Positions 35,372 to 47,610 of a stretch of DNA of 64,000 nucleotides are shown one piece after another (position 1 is the stretch's first letter; every line of letters begins with the position of its first letter). Source of the DNA: Rhynchosporium graminicola (taxonomy: Eukaryota > Ascomycota > Leotiomycetes > Helotiales > Ploettnerulaceae); NCBI GenBank assembly GCA_900074885.1, contig FJUW01000062.1:400601-464600 (forward strand), given 5' to 3'. The notes under the pieces are model-generated. The model worked only from the letters and a program-made list of their open reading frames with translations, did no database searches and had not been told where the DNA came from. The translations under genes were made by a program, and so were the position numbers.

Positions 35372-37565
35372 CTACTCGACTCTCAGGCTCTGCAACCTAG
35401 CTTCTGTGGCAATTACCTGCGAAATAATTAGTTAAATACTTGAAAAGCGCTGACAAAACTGGGACTTACATCCAAAGCCTGTTGCACCTCTAGCACCTTC
35501 CTAACCTCGCCCAACCAGTCCCTACTCAAAGTCTTCGCCCAGCCCTGGAGACCATTCATCTCCCTAGCAGCAGCATCCAAATCGCCTTCCTCGAGAAAAG
35601 TCTCCGTCCTTGTCAAGATGCTCTCAACATCATTCCCAGTGGCAAGACCCTTCTTCCTGAACAAAAGCTTGCTCAAGACATAGCTCGAAGCGTGACTAGC
35701 TACACCAGCATCTGCTGGCAGAAGAGAAGCCTTTCGGACTTCACCAGCTACACGGCGGAAACGATCGATGAGTTGTGCGGAAGATGGAACACCTTTTTGG
35801 TATGCGGTCGGGTTGATAGATGCTATGGCAGCGTTAACCACGGGATCATCTGAGGCGATCTCTTTCAACGCAGCGAGTTCCTTGGTGAATGGCCGTGGAA
35901 CCTGGCTCTTCTCGAGGTTGGAGCGAACAGCCTCAACAGCGACGTGAAGATGTTGCGTCTTCAAGTTTGCATCGACCACGGAGTTCCAGTCCGTGGTAAG
36001 CTTCTCGAGTTCGTTAACAGTGTTGGTAAGGTCGGACAGTTTGCCAAGACGGCCATCTCGCTCTTCTTCCACGCGCTGCTTGAGCTCCTCCATGAACTTG
36101 CGCTTCATCTCGACAGCCTGCTCAAGCAGCCTGTTGTTCAGACGCTGCTCGTTAACCTCATTCGCAGTCTGAACTTCAGTTTTCAGCTTCTGCTCGTAGT
36201 TTTGTTGGATCTTCTCTCGTTCGGTCTGGTATTCCTCTTGCCATTGTGATTGCTGAGCCTGCATCTCAGCTTCGACTCTACGTACCAACTCCTTAGCAGC
36301 GCGTTCAAAATCTGCTTTTTCAGACTGGACCTTAGCCTCGGCATCTTTTTCAGCTGTATCTTTGAGAGCTTTAATCTTGTTGCCGACTTTGCTAATCTCT
36401 ATCTTGGCCTTTCCAATAGCGCCTGAGAACTTTGAATCCGCATTATCAGCATTCACAACTGTAATGATGTCGTTGATGATCTTGACCAAGTCCTGAACAA
36501 GAGGCTCCTGCGCATCACCAACATTGAGCGGGTCGATTCGGGTAAGCTCAGGAGGAAACTTAGATGGCTGATCAACCTCGGGAGGAGTGAAGGAAGCCCC
36601 CTTGGCCTTTGGCGACGCAGATTTCGATGGCGCTGAAGCATCGGTGACTGGGTGTCCTGGCTTGGCCGGAGGTTGTGGCTCTGGCGATTTGTTATCTGGC
36701 AGTGTACCGTCAGGAGCAGAAGCATCCGCAGCCTTTTTGGCAGCCTCTACAGCCTTGACCTTTTCAGCTGGGTTTGTCTCCTGAGGAGTCTGTAGAGCCT
36801 CCTTTGGCTTGGGGGCGTCTTTCGTAGCATTGGCGTGTCTTCCAACAGGGGCCTTAGTATCCTCAGCAACTTTCCAGGAGACTCCACTTTGACTTGGTAT
36901 TTTGATTGATTCTCCAGTGTTCCTGGGCGGCGTGCTGGCTCGGCCTGCAATCGTTGGGAAACGCTTGCGGAACTCCCTCTCCTCGAAGTAGAGAACTGCC
37001 TCCTCTCCAAACGGCACATATTCGGTAAAGAAATCGTGGAAGTTATCGTTCACTCTGCTGTAGTATACACCTCCTGCAAATCCGACTGAGGAGAGAAGGA
37101 AGATGGTTGTGAAGAATTTCCGGAAGAACTTTCGTTTTGGGGGTGGAGGTGGTGGAGGTGGGGTAGATGCCAACGGGGATGTGCTACTAATTGGAACGTT
37201 CGGAGGAGCAATCGCAGCTCCAACTGGCGTCTCACTCTTGGGGGCGGCTGGTGGTGTGTATAATGTAGGTGGAACTGGTCCGGGAGGAAGTGGCTCGGTG
37301 GTACTATCGCTGCGAGATCCAGGAAGGACTATAGGCTTGGAATCTGCGATACTAGCTTTCTGAACATCGGCATATCCTCTCTACAAGCAGAAACCACAGT
37401 CAGCAATTTATCTTGCCTTCAATTAGTTTGTATGAATTTGGGAGCTCTTACCACACCTCCCGGTCGCACTCGAGTTGGCTGTATCGCCGCCCATTGACGG
37501 CCAGCGTTGGTTACATTGGATGTATAACTAAAGGCCTTCGACGACCGAAGTGAAGCGCGCAGCAT
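35372..37565 (-). CDS. MIC60: MICOS complex subunit Mic60 (mitofilin)
   Basis: Exons are 37565-37452, 37380-35470 and 35416-35372; phases fit and give 689 aa. Mic60 is the core of the MICOS complex that forms crista junctions at the mitochondrial inner membrane. The N-terminus (MLRASLRSSKAF) is a presequence. A proline run (eight P) precedes KRKFFRKFF and the membrane span TTIFLLSSVGFAGGVYYS. The middle is a long coiled coil rich in E, K and Q. The C-terminal mitofilin signature region includes LLPADAGVASHASSYVLSKLLF. The last 15 codons (VIATEARLQSLRVE) come from a separate small exon; without splicing the protein would end in an unrelated tail. Confidence 0.95.
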
Positions 37566-38162
37566 GACGGGCTGCGTTGAGCGACAGAGAATTGTTGATA
37601 TTCGTGATATTGGTGACGCGTGGTAAACCGGCAAGATTCTTTTGGAGCAAGCTCACAAGCTTGTGCCAAGCCAAGGTATGATGCACCGCCTTATCAGCGA
37701 GGCTGGAGGTCAACAATCTACAGAGATGGACAGATACAGATGACCTCAATACCAGCACTTTTCATAAAAGTGATTTACAGCCATATCAGGATAAAACGTT
37801 GCCACCCTCGCTAAGACCCAAAAACTCATTTGCATTCCGTGATATCATTGAATGTGTTCTATTGCGTATCTTACACCCAAAATGCTGCAGAACGATTCAA
37901 CGAGAAAGACCATCGCGCCATGCAAGGAGCATCCTGCCGAAACCAAACCTGCTACGAAAAACTAAGACACATGAAGGTATTAAAAACTGCTCTCGCAAAC
38001 TGGTCCTAAGACCATGTCGTATCTATGAACCCCAATCGCAAACTGGCAAAATCGTCTTGTAGGACGATAGGGCGGTAGACTGTAGTGAACACTGCACCTG
38101 AGCCTTGGTAGTTCTCATGCCAGGCCCATTTCTTCTTCTTCTCCGAACTCTAGATGAGCTCC
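37566..38162. other. Intergenic between Mic60 and Rab5-type genes
   Basis: This 600-base interval is the upstream region of Mic60 and the 3' flank of the Rab gene. No other feature is seen. Confidence 0.5.
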
Positions 38163-39036
38163 TCAACATGCACAGGGTCCTTGTCCTTGTGTAGATGGAT
38201 TCTCCGGTCTCAACTCAACTCCTCCCCGTCCGCCAGATCTTGGGTTCCTCGGACCAGCCTGGTCTAATGGCAGCTTCTTCGCAATCGATGTGAACAATTC
38301 CCGCACGTTTTCTGATGTCTTGGCCGAAGTCTCGAAAAACAGTAGTCCTGCCTCTTTTGCGTAGGCCTCGGCATCCGCTGCGGTGATGGCACGTTTGTCG
38401 GGTTGGCTGGTTACCAAATCGAGTTTGTTGCCAGCCAAGGCGATGATTATGCTCTCGTTTGCCTGTCTTTGAAGTTCTTTCACCCACTGTTTAGCCTTAT
38501 CTAACGAGGACTACCCGAAGTACGTCAGCAGAGCTTCATTTGCGGATCCCTCGTGTGAGTATCCTTACAGCTTGCGTGATATCGTAAACCACAACAGCAC
38601 AGTTCGCATTTCGATAGTACATGGGTGCAAGCGACTTGTACCTCTCTTGCCCAGCAGTATCCCATATCTCGAACTTCACAGTGGTATTATCATCGAGGGA
38701 TATCGTCTGGGTAAGGAAAGCGGCGCCGATTGTGGACTCTCTGAAATCATCGAATTGGTCCTGTGCTCATCATTAGATGAGGGTTGGATATGTGTGACGT
38801 GAATCTAGACTGACCTTAACAAAACGGAGCACCAGGGAACTCTATGTCCACATTAGCCTCGGAATCCTGTTTCTACTATCTTCAGTACACACCTTTCCGA
38901 CCGCAGACTCCCCTAAGTTATATGTTAGATGCAGGCCTCAAAGTAGAGGGAAAGAGCAAGTACCCAGTAATACCAGCTTGAATTGCGCAAAGCGGTTGTT
39001 CCCACCACGGGTGCCTGCTGGGCCTCGAGCAGCCAT
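38163..39036 (-). CDS. Rab5-family GTPase (Vps21/Ypt5 type)
   Basis: Exons are 39036-38964, 38912-38893, 38841-38815, 38760-38569 and 38510-38163; phases fit and give 219 aa. It controls early-endosome fusion and vacuolar trafficking. The P-loop GESAVGKSS is built from three exons. The effector region [29 protein letters not shown] (switch II), NKLD (G4) and ETSAKT (G5) follow. The C-terminal CAC is the double-geranylgeranylation motif. Exons 2 and 3 are only 20 and 27 nt, so automatic gene callers may miss them. The start MAARGPAG is the first ATG that puts a normal-length tail before the P-loop. Confidence 0.95.
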
Positions 39037-39781
39037 ATCGAAACGAGGTTGAGGGTATTGGGATAGGAAGATGGATGGATTCGTGAAAGAAGTGCGCAAG
39101 GAAAACGCTCTGGACTGCACTTGGTACGGCGTACGAGTTGAGATTGAAAAGGCGAGAAGAGTGGAGTAGTTGTCTTGAGTGGAAAGGAAGGTGCTCGGAT
39201 TCCGGATTCCGTGTGACGATGTTGCGAAGGGCTTGGACGGGAAGGCTCGCCGCATGGGGGATCTGGAGCTAGGAATGAATGGTCAGGTGATGGGGGTCAA
39301 GCAACACGGCGTACCTAATCGGCTAAGGGCACCCCCTAGTATTGATATAGGGGACCCCAGTTTACTCCGTACCTCAGAGAGGCAGGCTTCACCCGCACAT
39401 TCATCTTCAAGTAATCCACCAAAGAGATCATTTAATCTGCCCACTGGTAAATGCCCTCAAGTAGTTGCTCAACAAGGGATTTCATTTAATATTCAGCTCA
39501 GCAGCATTAGGATACGTGGAGAGCCGGGTCTTTCACAGTCTCCCATAATGCGTGCCATTATCAATTTACTGCCAAGCCTTTGCTGACACGATCATGGTCA
39601 TAGCCTCCAACCGACGAGGCTTGAAGCTTTCGAGCTTGAAAGACAGACATCCGCAGAATACAGCTCGTCAATAATACAAAACCACTCTTCCATTCACTCG
39701 AGCAACTGATGATTGCGTCCTTCGAGATCATAACATAGCAATCACACGCACCTTTCATTAGTCGCTACCATCTTCGAAATC
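39037..39781. promoter_or_regulatory. Shared upstream region of the Rab5-type and Sac1 genes
   Basis: About 745 bp separate the divergent start codons. Plus-strand ORF 39179-39586 has no gene features. No specific site is claimed. Confidence 0.4.
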
Positions 39782-41979
39782 ATGGCGTCCATGCCCTTCC
39801 GGGACATCAACGTCCATGCTTCGACGTCGCATTACGCTTTCACTTCCCCTTCCACCCCTTCTGCGCCAACACTGGTAGTTGACCGTCCGACTGGTGACTT
39901 GCGATTGAACGATGGCGCTTTGTTGGGTGGGAAGAGGGTGTCTAGTATTGCTGGTATTCTGGGAATGATTAAGCTACGATTAGGTGGGTAAAACCAAGGC
40001 TGAACAGAAGACAATGTTGTTGACGGCTCCTAGATAAGTACATCATTGTCATCACCAAGGCACAGCCGATGGGCAGACTGAAGGGACATATGGTTTATAA
40101 AGTCATATCAACCGAGTTCCTGCCTCTTCGCGAACGACCTCTCCACGACCCAGAAGAAGACAACTACCTTTCTCTACTCAAAACGTTCATCAAGTCTGGA
40201 CCTTTGTACTTTTCTTACTCCTTTGATCTTACGAACACCTTCCAGCGTCAATCGCAGATCGACCAGTCTGCTCCTCTCTGGAAGAGAGCCGACGATCGAT
40301 TCTTCTGGAACAAGTTCATCCAATCCGATTTGATTGACTTCCGGTCCATGGGTACCCGAAACCATCAAGGCCAGCAACCCGCAGTCGATCCATATATTCT
40401 GCCTGTCATATTCGGAATGATGGAGATAACTTCAACTCGCATCAAATCAACCCCATTGACCATGGTTATAATTACTCGGCGATCACGTCATCGTGCGGGA
40501 ACAAGGTACTTCTCGAGAGGTATTGATGAGCAGGGTCATGTATCGAACTTCAACGAGACAGAACAGATCATTATCCTCAACGATAGTACGAGTGGGCTTG
40601 GCGGGTTTGCTGGTGGTACTGGTATGCAGAACGGGAAGGTTGGAGGTTCGGGTGGGAAGGAAGTGCAGATTATGTCTTATGTTCAGACCAGAGGAAGTGT
40701 TCCGGTGTACTGGGCCGAGGTCAATACTCTGCATTACACTCCAAAGCTTCAAATTCGAGGAGTTGAGACCGCAATCAAGTCAGCTAGGCTCCATTTCGAA
40801 GAACAGATTCGTCTATATGGAGATAATTTCCTGGTCAACTTGGTCAACCAGAAAGGCCGGGAACAGAGGGTCAAGGAGGCTTATGAGCAGATGGTTAAGT
40901 TGCTAGTCTCAGCCCCATCCGAGCGAACTCAAGCAGACGAAGTTACGACGGAAAAATTCCACGTTGTTGAGCCTTCTGGTCGACGATCAGAGATGGATAG
41001 ATTACACTACGTATACTTCGATTTCCACAACGAGACTAAAGGCCTACAGTGGCACCGAGCCCAGCTCTTACTCGATAGGCTTCATGATTCCCTGGAAAAA
41101 CAACAGTATTTCCGGGGTATCGACATGCCAGCTGACACAGAAGGCCGTCTCGAAGTCCGTAACCACCAAACGAGTGTGGTCCGTACCAACTGTATGGACT
41201 GTCTTGACCGCACCAACGTAGTCCAAAGTATGCTTGCACGTTTCACCTTGAACAGACAACTCACAGATCTGGGTGTTCTCTCTCCTGGAGAGACCTTCAC
41301 CACATCCGACCCTGATTTCGAGTTCCTTTTCCGCAAGCTCTGGGCAGATAACGCAGACGTCGTCTCGAGATCTTATTCGGGAACAGGAGCTCTCAAGACG
41401 GATTTCACACGGACTGGAAATCGAACCAAGGCGGGTGCACTCCAGGATCTTCGTAACTCGATTACAAGATACGCCAAGAACAATTTTGCAGATGGACCTA
41501 AGCAAGACGCTTTTGATCTATTCCTCGGCAATTACCTTCCAGACTCATCAACAAATCCCGTCTTCGTTGATCAGCGACCCCTGCTCATCCAATCAATTCC
41601 CTACATACTGGCCTTCGCCCTCTTTTTTGTCTTCGTCGGAACGTTCACCCGCTCTCCTGTAGATGCAGCCGTGTTGCCCATCCGGATCTTTGTAATTTTC
41701 TGGTTTGTGGTTGCCGGATGGTGTTTGAATTTCATCTACAGCAACGGAATGCTCTACGTAAGGCTTCCCTTCTGAATATCGTATGAAACGGTGCTAATTG
41801 TTTCCTAGGTCAACTGGCCCAAGCTCAATCCCAGACCATGGGCGACTGAAGGCTATAACGAAGCTATCAATGCTGTTCGTAAGGACAAAGTTATCGGTAG
41901 TTTTGTCGCTAGACATGAGCGAGGTCTTAGTACAGCACGCTACACTAATGCCGAGGAGGGAAAAAAGAGGATCGAATAA
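39782..41979 (+). CDS. SAC1: Phosphoinositide phosphatase Sac1
   Basis: Exons are 39782-39983, 40034-41757 and 41809-41979; phases fit and give 698 aa. Sac1 dephosphorylates PI4P at the ER and Golgi. The SAC domain runs from about residue 45 to 480 and ends in the catalytic CX5R loop RTNCMDCLDRTNVVQ. A glycine-rich insert (GLGGFAGGTGMQNGKVGGSGG) interrupts the domain near residues 245-265. Two C-terminal membrane spans (YILAFALFFVFVGTF and IFVIFWFVVAGWCLNFIY) anchor it to the ER, as in yeast Sac1. The last exon encodes NWPKLNPRPWATEG and the cytosolic tail. Confidence 0.96.
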
Positions 41980-42463
41980 ATCCAACCATCCAGTCATGTA
42001 TTTGCTTTATAAATATTTTCCTTCTGTATGGTTGTTCATATGCGCGTTTCCAGCGGCAAAGCATGCAAGCGGTCAGAGTAATTGTTTCCTGAAGATAGCG
42101 TGAGCGAGATATGCCATTAGCGACAAGAATGTCAAACAGACCTTGTTATTGTACGTATATTAACTTGACAAATATCCCTTAAACTTAGAGCCTTCCAACT
42201 ACTGAGCTTTCAAGGTCGGTAAATCACATATTGACACATCGATGCATTTGGAGATTCCATAAACCGCGTACTGGGGTGATCGGACCTCGAAAACATCAGA
42301 TGTCATTTTGCGTCGCTAGCATATCAAGAATTACGGTAGGGATGCCATGGGCCTTTCTAATTTCTATTTTTGTTATTTTTATTCTAGTATCAACCGCACA
42401 GCCTTGGAAGTCTCCGTCCCAACCGCGCTTTTCCTACCCTGCTTTCCAGTTCCAACGCCGGTT
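41980..42463. other. Intergenic between convergent genes
   Basis: Short 3' flanks of Sac1 and the DHA2-family transporter. No further feature is seen. Confidence 0.5.
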
Positions 42464-44993
42464 TCAACATTTCAATCTACGTTCCCGAATCGAGCACGCA
42501 AGTGCAAAAGCTACTATCGAGCATGCAAGGGACAGGTCTGCGTATCCCGTCAGCGACAATTTCTTTCTCCATGCTTGATAAAACGTGTTCGCGCAATTTA
42601 TATATACGCGAATATATACAGAAGGGTGGAGGTTCAGAAAAGAATGTGGTACGGACAATGGCTGTTCTCGATGCTCTTGACGTAACAATCTATCACGGTT
42701 TTCCGGCTGGGAGGTGAGAGGGTTGCGATGGAGGATACGTCTGAGATTACTTCTCGGTGATCTGGAAGTGGCGAAATGTCAGTGAATATACCTAGGTCCC
42801 TCGTAAAGCCAAAAGGAAAGGGGGACGGAAGTGCCAAGAATGGAGCAGGACAATGAAGAAATGAAGATGCAAAAGATAAGCACGGCTCGAGTCTATACTT
42901 CAACCAATGCTAGATTCGGGAAGATATTACAAGACATTAATAAAGGCACATGAGACTCACCTCGCGAGCTCCATTCACACCCTCTAAAGCCCTACCAAGC
43001 AAAGTCCTCAAAGTAGTAATCTGCACCGAGCTCGCGCCCGCCACACCGAGCACGAAGCCCAGCCCGCTACACAGATACAAACCACTCGTCGCAACCGCTA
43101 TATTCCTCCTCTTCACACTCGCAGTCAATGCGATGAACGTAGCCGAGAATGCGATCCCGGTGCCGAATCCACCAGGCACGATATCGAAACTATCGAGCCA
43201 GGTTATGCACTGGCCTTTCCAGCGGAGGATTAGGAGTGTGTAGCTAAGGGAGGAGGATAGCGCTGCGAGGAGGGAGAGGGGTTTGTACCGTCCTGTACGC
43301 GAGATGTAGAATCCGGACAGGAGGCCTCCGAGTGTGTTGCCTAGGACGGCGGGAAAGAGGTGGGTGCCTGCGAGTGTGTTGGATGAGTTTTGCGTGGCGC
43401 GGAAGTAGAGAGGGTTGGAGAACATCATCTACATAGAATATGTCAGTCAGTGAATCATTCTGTGATTTCATTTGATGCTCCTTATTTCCACACTCGCTAG
43501 CTAGATCTTATTCGTTTTACTTGGGATGACTGGGCTGTGGACGGACATACTACTAGTTGTGCGGCTGCTTGTAGAGCTGTGATGGCGTATGATGTAGCCA
43601 CATCTCGCTGTATAAGCAGACTTGGCGGAAAGACAGGCTCGAAAGCACCGTATTTCTCCCAGGCAACAAACGCGCAGCCAAGGGCTATCGAGCCTGCTCC
43701 AATCCCAGTGACTACTGGATGACTCCAGGGTAGATTTTGCCCGCCTAAAGAAAGAGCGCTGAGAAGCGAGACAATACACAAAGCGAGAAAGATGGCGCCG
43801 ACGAAATCTACGCGCCGAATTTTAGATATTTGAGGTTTGCTTGTGATGTTGTGTTGACCTTCACTTCCCTCGAGAAGGAGAGACGCGAGGGGATATGTCT
43901 GAGAAGGTAGACGGAGCGCGACGAGGATGATTGCAAGTCCTATGATAGGACCTTGTCCCATAAAAGACCATCGCCATCCGATACTGTCGGCTAGAAATCC
44001 TCCCAGAGGTCCCCCTATACTTCGACCAAGTGTTGCTACTACATTGACGTAGCTACGCCACGAAGCGACTTGGACTATAGGGACAAGATTTATCCTATGT
44101 TAGACATTTTGATGAGAGACAAAATAGGGAAGTTTCCATTACCGGTAATCAGAATGGAGACTATGACTGTCATGCCGGCCGCTCCTAGCCCAGCGACTAC
44201 TCTTCCAAGAATGACTTGCCACATTGCTTGTCCAATTCCGCTGTTCTCGTTAGCTGGCTTCTACTCATCTCGCCAACAGCTGTTGTGACATGTCGAGTTG
44301 GATATATGAATTGAGAATAGACATACCTTCCCACGCTCCCAATGGCGACCAAAACATAACTCACTAATAAAACTCCCTTCCTTCCGTAAATGTCACTAAG
44401 ATTTCCAGTGATAGGTTGTACAGCGCAACTAGCAAGCGAATAGCTAGTCGTAAGCCAGCTTGCATCTGCCAGGGCACCAAAATCCGAGGATATTGTTTCA
44501 TAGGAAGCTAAGACGAGACTTCCATCTGCGTTCGACACGAATACGCCTGGAGTTTTGTTACAAAAGTCCTCAGATGAAATTCTCACGCACGACATCAAAC
44601 CCGAAGCCTCGTGAACGGCATTGTCAAATAAAGTCGAAAGACAGAACGAGAAAGGCACAAAGAATACGGACCAATCATGAGTAGACCAACGATAGCGATC
44701 ACGCTCTCACCTGGAGCTTGAACACTCAAAACTTCATCATCATCCTCGTCCTCATACCCAGACCTATCCTACTCCTCTTCAGAATCGATCTCCGAGTCCG
44801 CACCCTTATGATCCGGATCACGACTATGTTTCGATAGCAAAGATGTTTGTTCAGATACACCGATATAGCCTGATGAATCGGACGTAAGCGTGGAGATTGT
44901 TGGTCGCGTGTTCAATCCGCTTTTGATTAGGTTATGATGCCGTCCCACAGCTAGGTGCTCATCTTGTTCTACATCACGATCTTGGCCTGCCAT
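42464..44993 (-). CDS. DHA2-family MFS transporter (Fnx1/Vba-like), one in-frame stop
   Basis: Predicted exons are 44993-44672, 44546-44327, 44240-44143, 44074-43551, 43428-42981, 42761-42657 and 42537-42464. The chain stays in phase and makes 597 codons. The transporter features are clear: ASWLTTSYSLASCAVQPITGNLSDIYGRKG, GRVVAGLGAAG, a WRSYVN...GGPLGGFLAD block and a conserved late stretch VISDVSSIATLSP. This resembles the fungal vacuolar basic amino acid / Fnx1 group. However, codon 75 (44771-44769) is TAG, inside the acidic N-terminal tail between SEEE and DRSGYEDED. No intron of reasonable size removes it in frame. The exon 3/4 junction also drops a LVP segment usual in the family. The gene may be a recent pseudogene, or the stop may be a read error or read-through site. 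Confidence 0.75.
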
Positions 44994-45543
44994 TCTCGCG
45001 ATATTCAGATGAGAGAACTATACTAAAAGCTCGGATGCGAGAAACAAGAAAGTTTAAATAAGACAGGATCAAATATGAAACAGCAATTGATAGAATACTA
45101 AGAGACGATTAGTATCATCGTAAGAGCAAACCTGAATCTTTCTAAATTAGATCGATCTCGGGTATCAAAACGACTACCTATTAGAAGGCGGCTACGTGTT
45201 CGATGAAACCATGTAAGTATTGTGTCTCCATATTGTACTGTTATAACGCTCGAGAATTTCGATGCAGGTTCTTTGCAATAGTCAGCCAGTCGAGCATTCG
45301 GAATTTGTTTTGCAGATGGCGAATACACAGATCAGCATGCTAGAGGTGGGGTTTTGGGTACGAAAGCTTGCAAGCGAGCTTTGAGTGGAGCTGTGTGCAA
45401 CGAGGTTGCCGAGGTCCTTGGAGTTGATTCATTCGTTATATCATGCTAAGACAATGCAGTTTTCGACTTTGTCAAGCAAGCTCCATCTTAGGATCTGACA
45501 TGCAATTGGCCTGTCCCGAAAGCATTCGACCTGGGTAATAAAG
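44994..45543. promoter_or_regulatory. Shared upstream region of the MFS and sulfatase genes
   Basis: 550 bp between two divergent starts. No specific site is claimed; minus-strand ORF 45098-45328 is not supported as a gene. Confidence 0.4.
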
Positions 45544-47610
45544 ATGAAGATATACCTAGGTTATATTTTAGCGATCGCAGGCTTTACAGCTGCGGAGGAG
45601 TCATCGCAGGAGCGAGAACAAGCACCGCTCAATGCGCATAGAGTGCAGGATAGTCGACCAAACATAGTCGTTATTCTTACCGATGACCAAGATATCCATC
45701 TACAATCCTTGGATTATATGCCACTGTTGAAGAAACACATCTTAGACGAAGGGACATCTTACACACGGCATTATTGTACAACAGCCATATGTTGTCCCTC
45801 GAGAGTTACTCTATGGACTGGCAAAAATGCACACAATACCAACGTCACAGACGTCTTTCCACCTTACGGTATTACGCACGTTTTTTCACTCTCTTCATAT
45901 CCCCAGAAGTTTAATACATCCTCGAAACTGACAACTCATCCAGGCGGATATCCCAAATTCATCTCCCAAGGCTTCAACTCCAACTGGCTTCCCATCTGGC
46001 TCCAACAAGCCAACTACAGTACCTATTACACGGGAAAACTCTTCAATGCACACACCATTACAAACTACAACTCACCCCATCCAGTACGTAATGGGGAAGC
46101 TCGATGTATCCTTTTTTCTTTCTGAATGTCTCAAGATAATGTTGAGAGATGTCTTATCCATCTCTCATATATTTCTTAGTGTAGCCATCACTCATTCCCC
46201 ATTACCTTAGGCAGGCTGGACATCCTCGGATTTTCTCCTCGATCCACACACCTACCAATACCTGAATGCAACATTCCAACGCAACACCAACTCACCTGTA
46301 AGCCATCCCGGCGAGTACAGCACCGATGTGCTCGCTGAAAAAGCATATGGCTTGCTTGCTGAAGCAATCGAGTCGAAGAAACCGTTCTTCTTAACTGCTG
46401 CGCCGATAGGACCACATGCGGACGTTGCGCCTTATCCAGAAATACCTGGAAAAGATCATGAGGTACACATGACAGCACCGATCCCAGCTCCTCGGCACGC
46501 TCATCTTTTCCCGAATGTAAAGGTCCCACGAACAGCTAATTTCAATCCCGATACACCAAGCGGTGCTTCATGGGTTAAACACCTCGCGAAACTAAGTCCA
46601 GAGGTGCTAGCCTATAATGACGCCTTCTACCGCGCACGTCTGCAAGCCTTACAAGCCGTGGACGAGCTCGTCGAAGGTCTCGTGCAGAGACTTAAAAAAT
46701 ATGGTGTTTTAGAAAACACGTATATTATCTTCTCTTCAGATAACGGATATCATATTTCGCAACACCGCTTACCTCCCGGTAAGGAATGCGGCTTCGAGGA
46801 AGATATCAATGTTCCTTTCATCATCCGGGGCCCGGGGGTTGCGGCTGGGAAAGAGGTAGATGTCGTGACTACACATACGGACTTTGTGCCGACTGTTTTG
46901 AAACTTGTTGGAGCGAAGACAGGGTGGGAAGGGCTGGATGGGAGTTCGATTCCGTTGTTTGAGAATGAGATTGAGGAGGCGAAGGAGAAGAGACAAGAGC
47001 ATGTTAATGTGGAGTTTTGGGGGAGGAGTATCCCTGAAGGCATTTACAAGTTCTCGTTGGATGACGGGAAGTTTGTAGCCTATGGATTGAACAATACGTA
47101 CAAGGCTTTGAGAGTGCTTGGCCGGGGGTATAATTTGTACTATGCGGTTTGGTGTACGAATGAGCATGAGCTGTATGATTTGACGGTCGGTTCCTCTTCT
47201 TCATTCGCGGTCTGAAACATTGCAGAGCGTAAACTTACAATATATAGACCGATCCAGGACAACTGAAGAACCTCTATCCAACGACTTCATCTCATCCACA
47301 GCAATCCATCTTCAATCTTCCGCTCTTCAAGGTTCTCCCTCGTCTAGACGCCTTACTCATGGTCACCAAGTCCTGCAAAGCGAGTACGTGCATCGATCCT
47401 TGGTCTGTCATCCATCCAGAAGGCGACGTCCACACACTAGGTGATGCTTTGGCGAGCAAATTCGATGCTTTCTATGGCAGTATTGCCGAGAGAGTGAGTT
47501 TTTCGAAGTGTGAATTGGGCTATATTCTTGAGAGTGAGGGACCTCAAGATGCGGTTGTGTTTCGCAGTAGCGTAGATTATGAGAATATTTTGGGTGAAGA
47601 TGAGCTGTAG
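45544..47610 (+). CDS. Arylsulfatase, secreted
   Basis: Exons are 45544-45868, 45944-46083, 46211-47185 and 47248-47610; phases fit and give 600 aa. The enzyme should hydrolyse sulfate esters and is likely secreted: MKIYLGYILAIAGFTAAE is a good signal peptide. The metal-binding start of the fold is PNIVVILTDDQD (Asp47, Asp48). The sulfatase signature is CCPSR, with the residue converted to formylglycine at Cys83. FFLTAAPIGPH and FSSDNGYH give the downstream metal and sulfate ligands. Several NxS/T sites fit glycosylation. The family is used for sulfur scavenging from aromatic sulfates. It is divergent from the DHA2 transporter; a functional link is possible but not shown. Confidence 0.93.

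Noticed and set aside
42464..47610. Sulfatase plus divergent transporter as a sulfate-ester utilisation module
   Set aside because: The transporter resembles basic amino acid/Fnx1 types and may be non-functional; adjacency alone is weak evidence.
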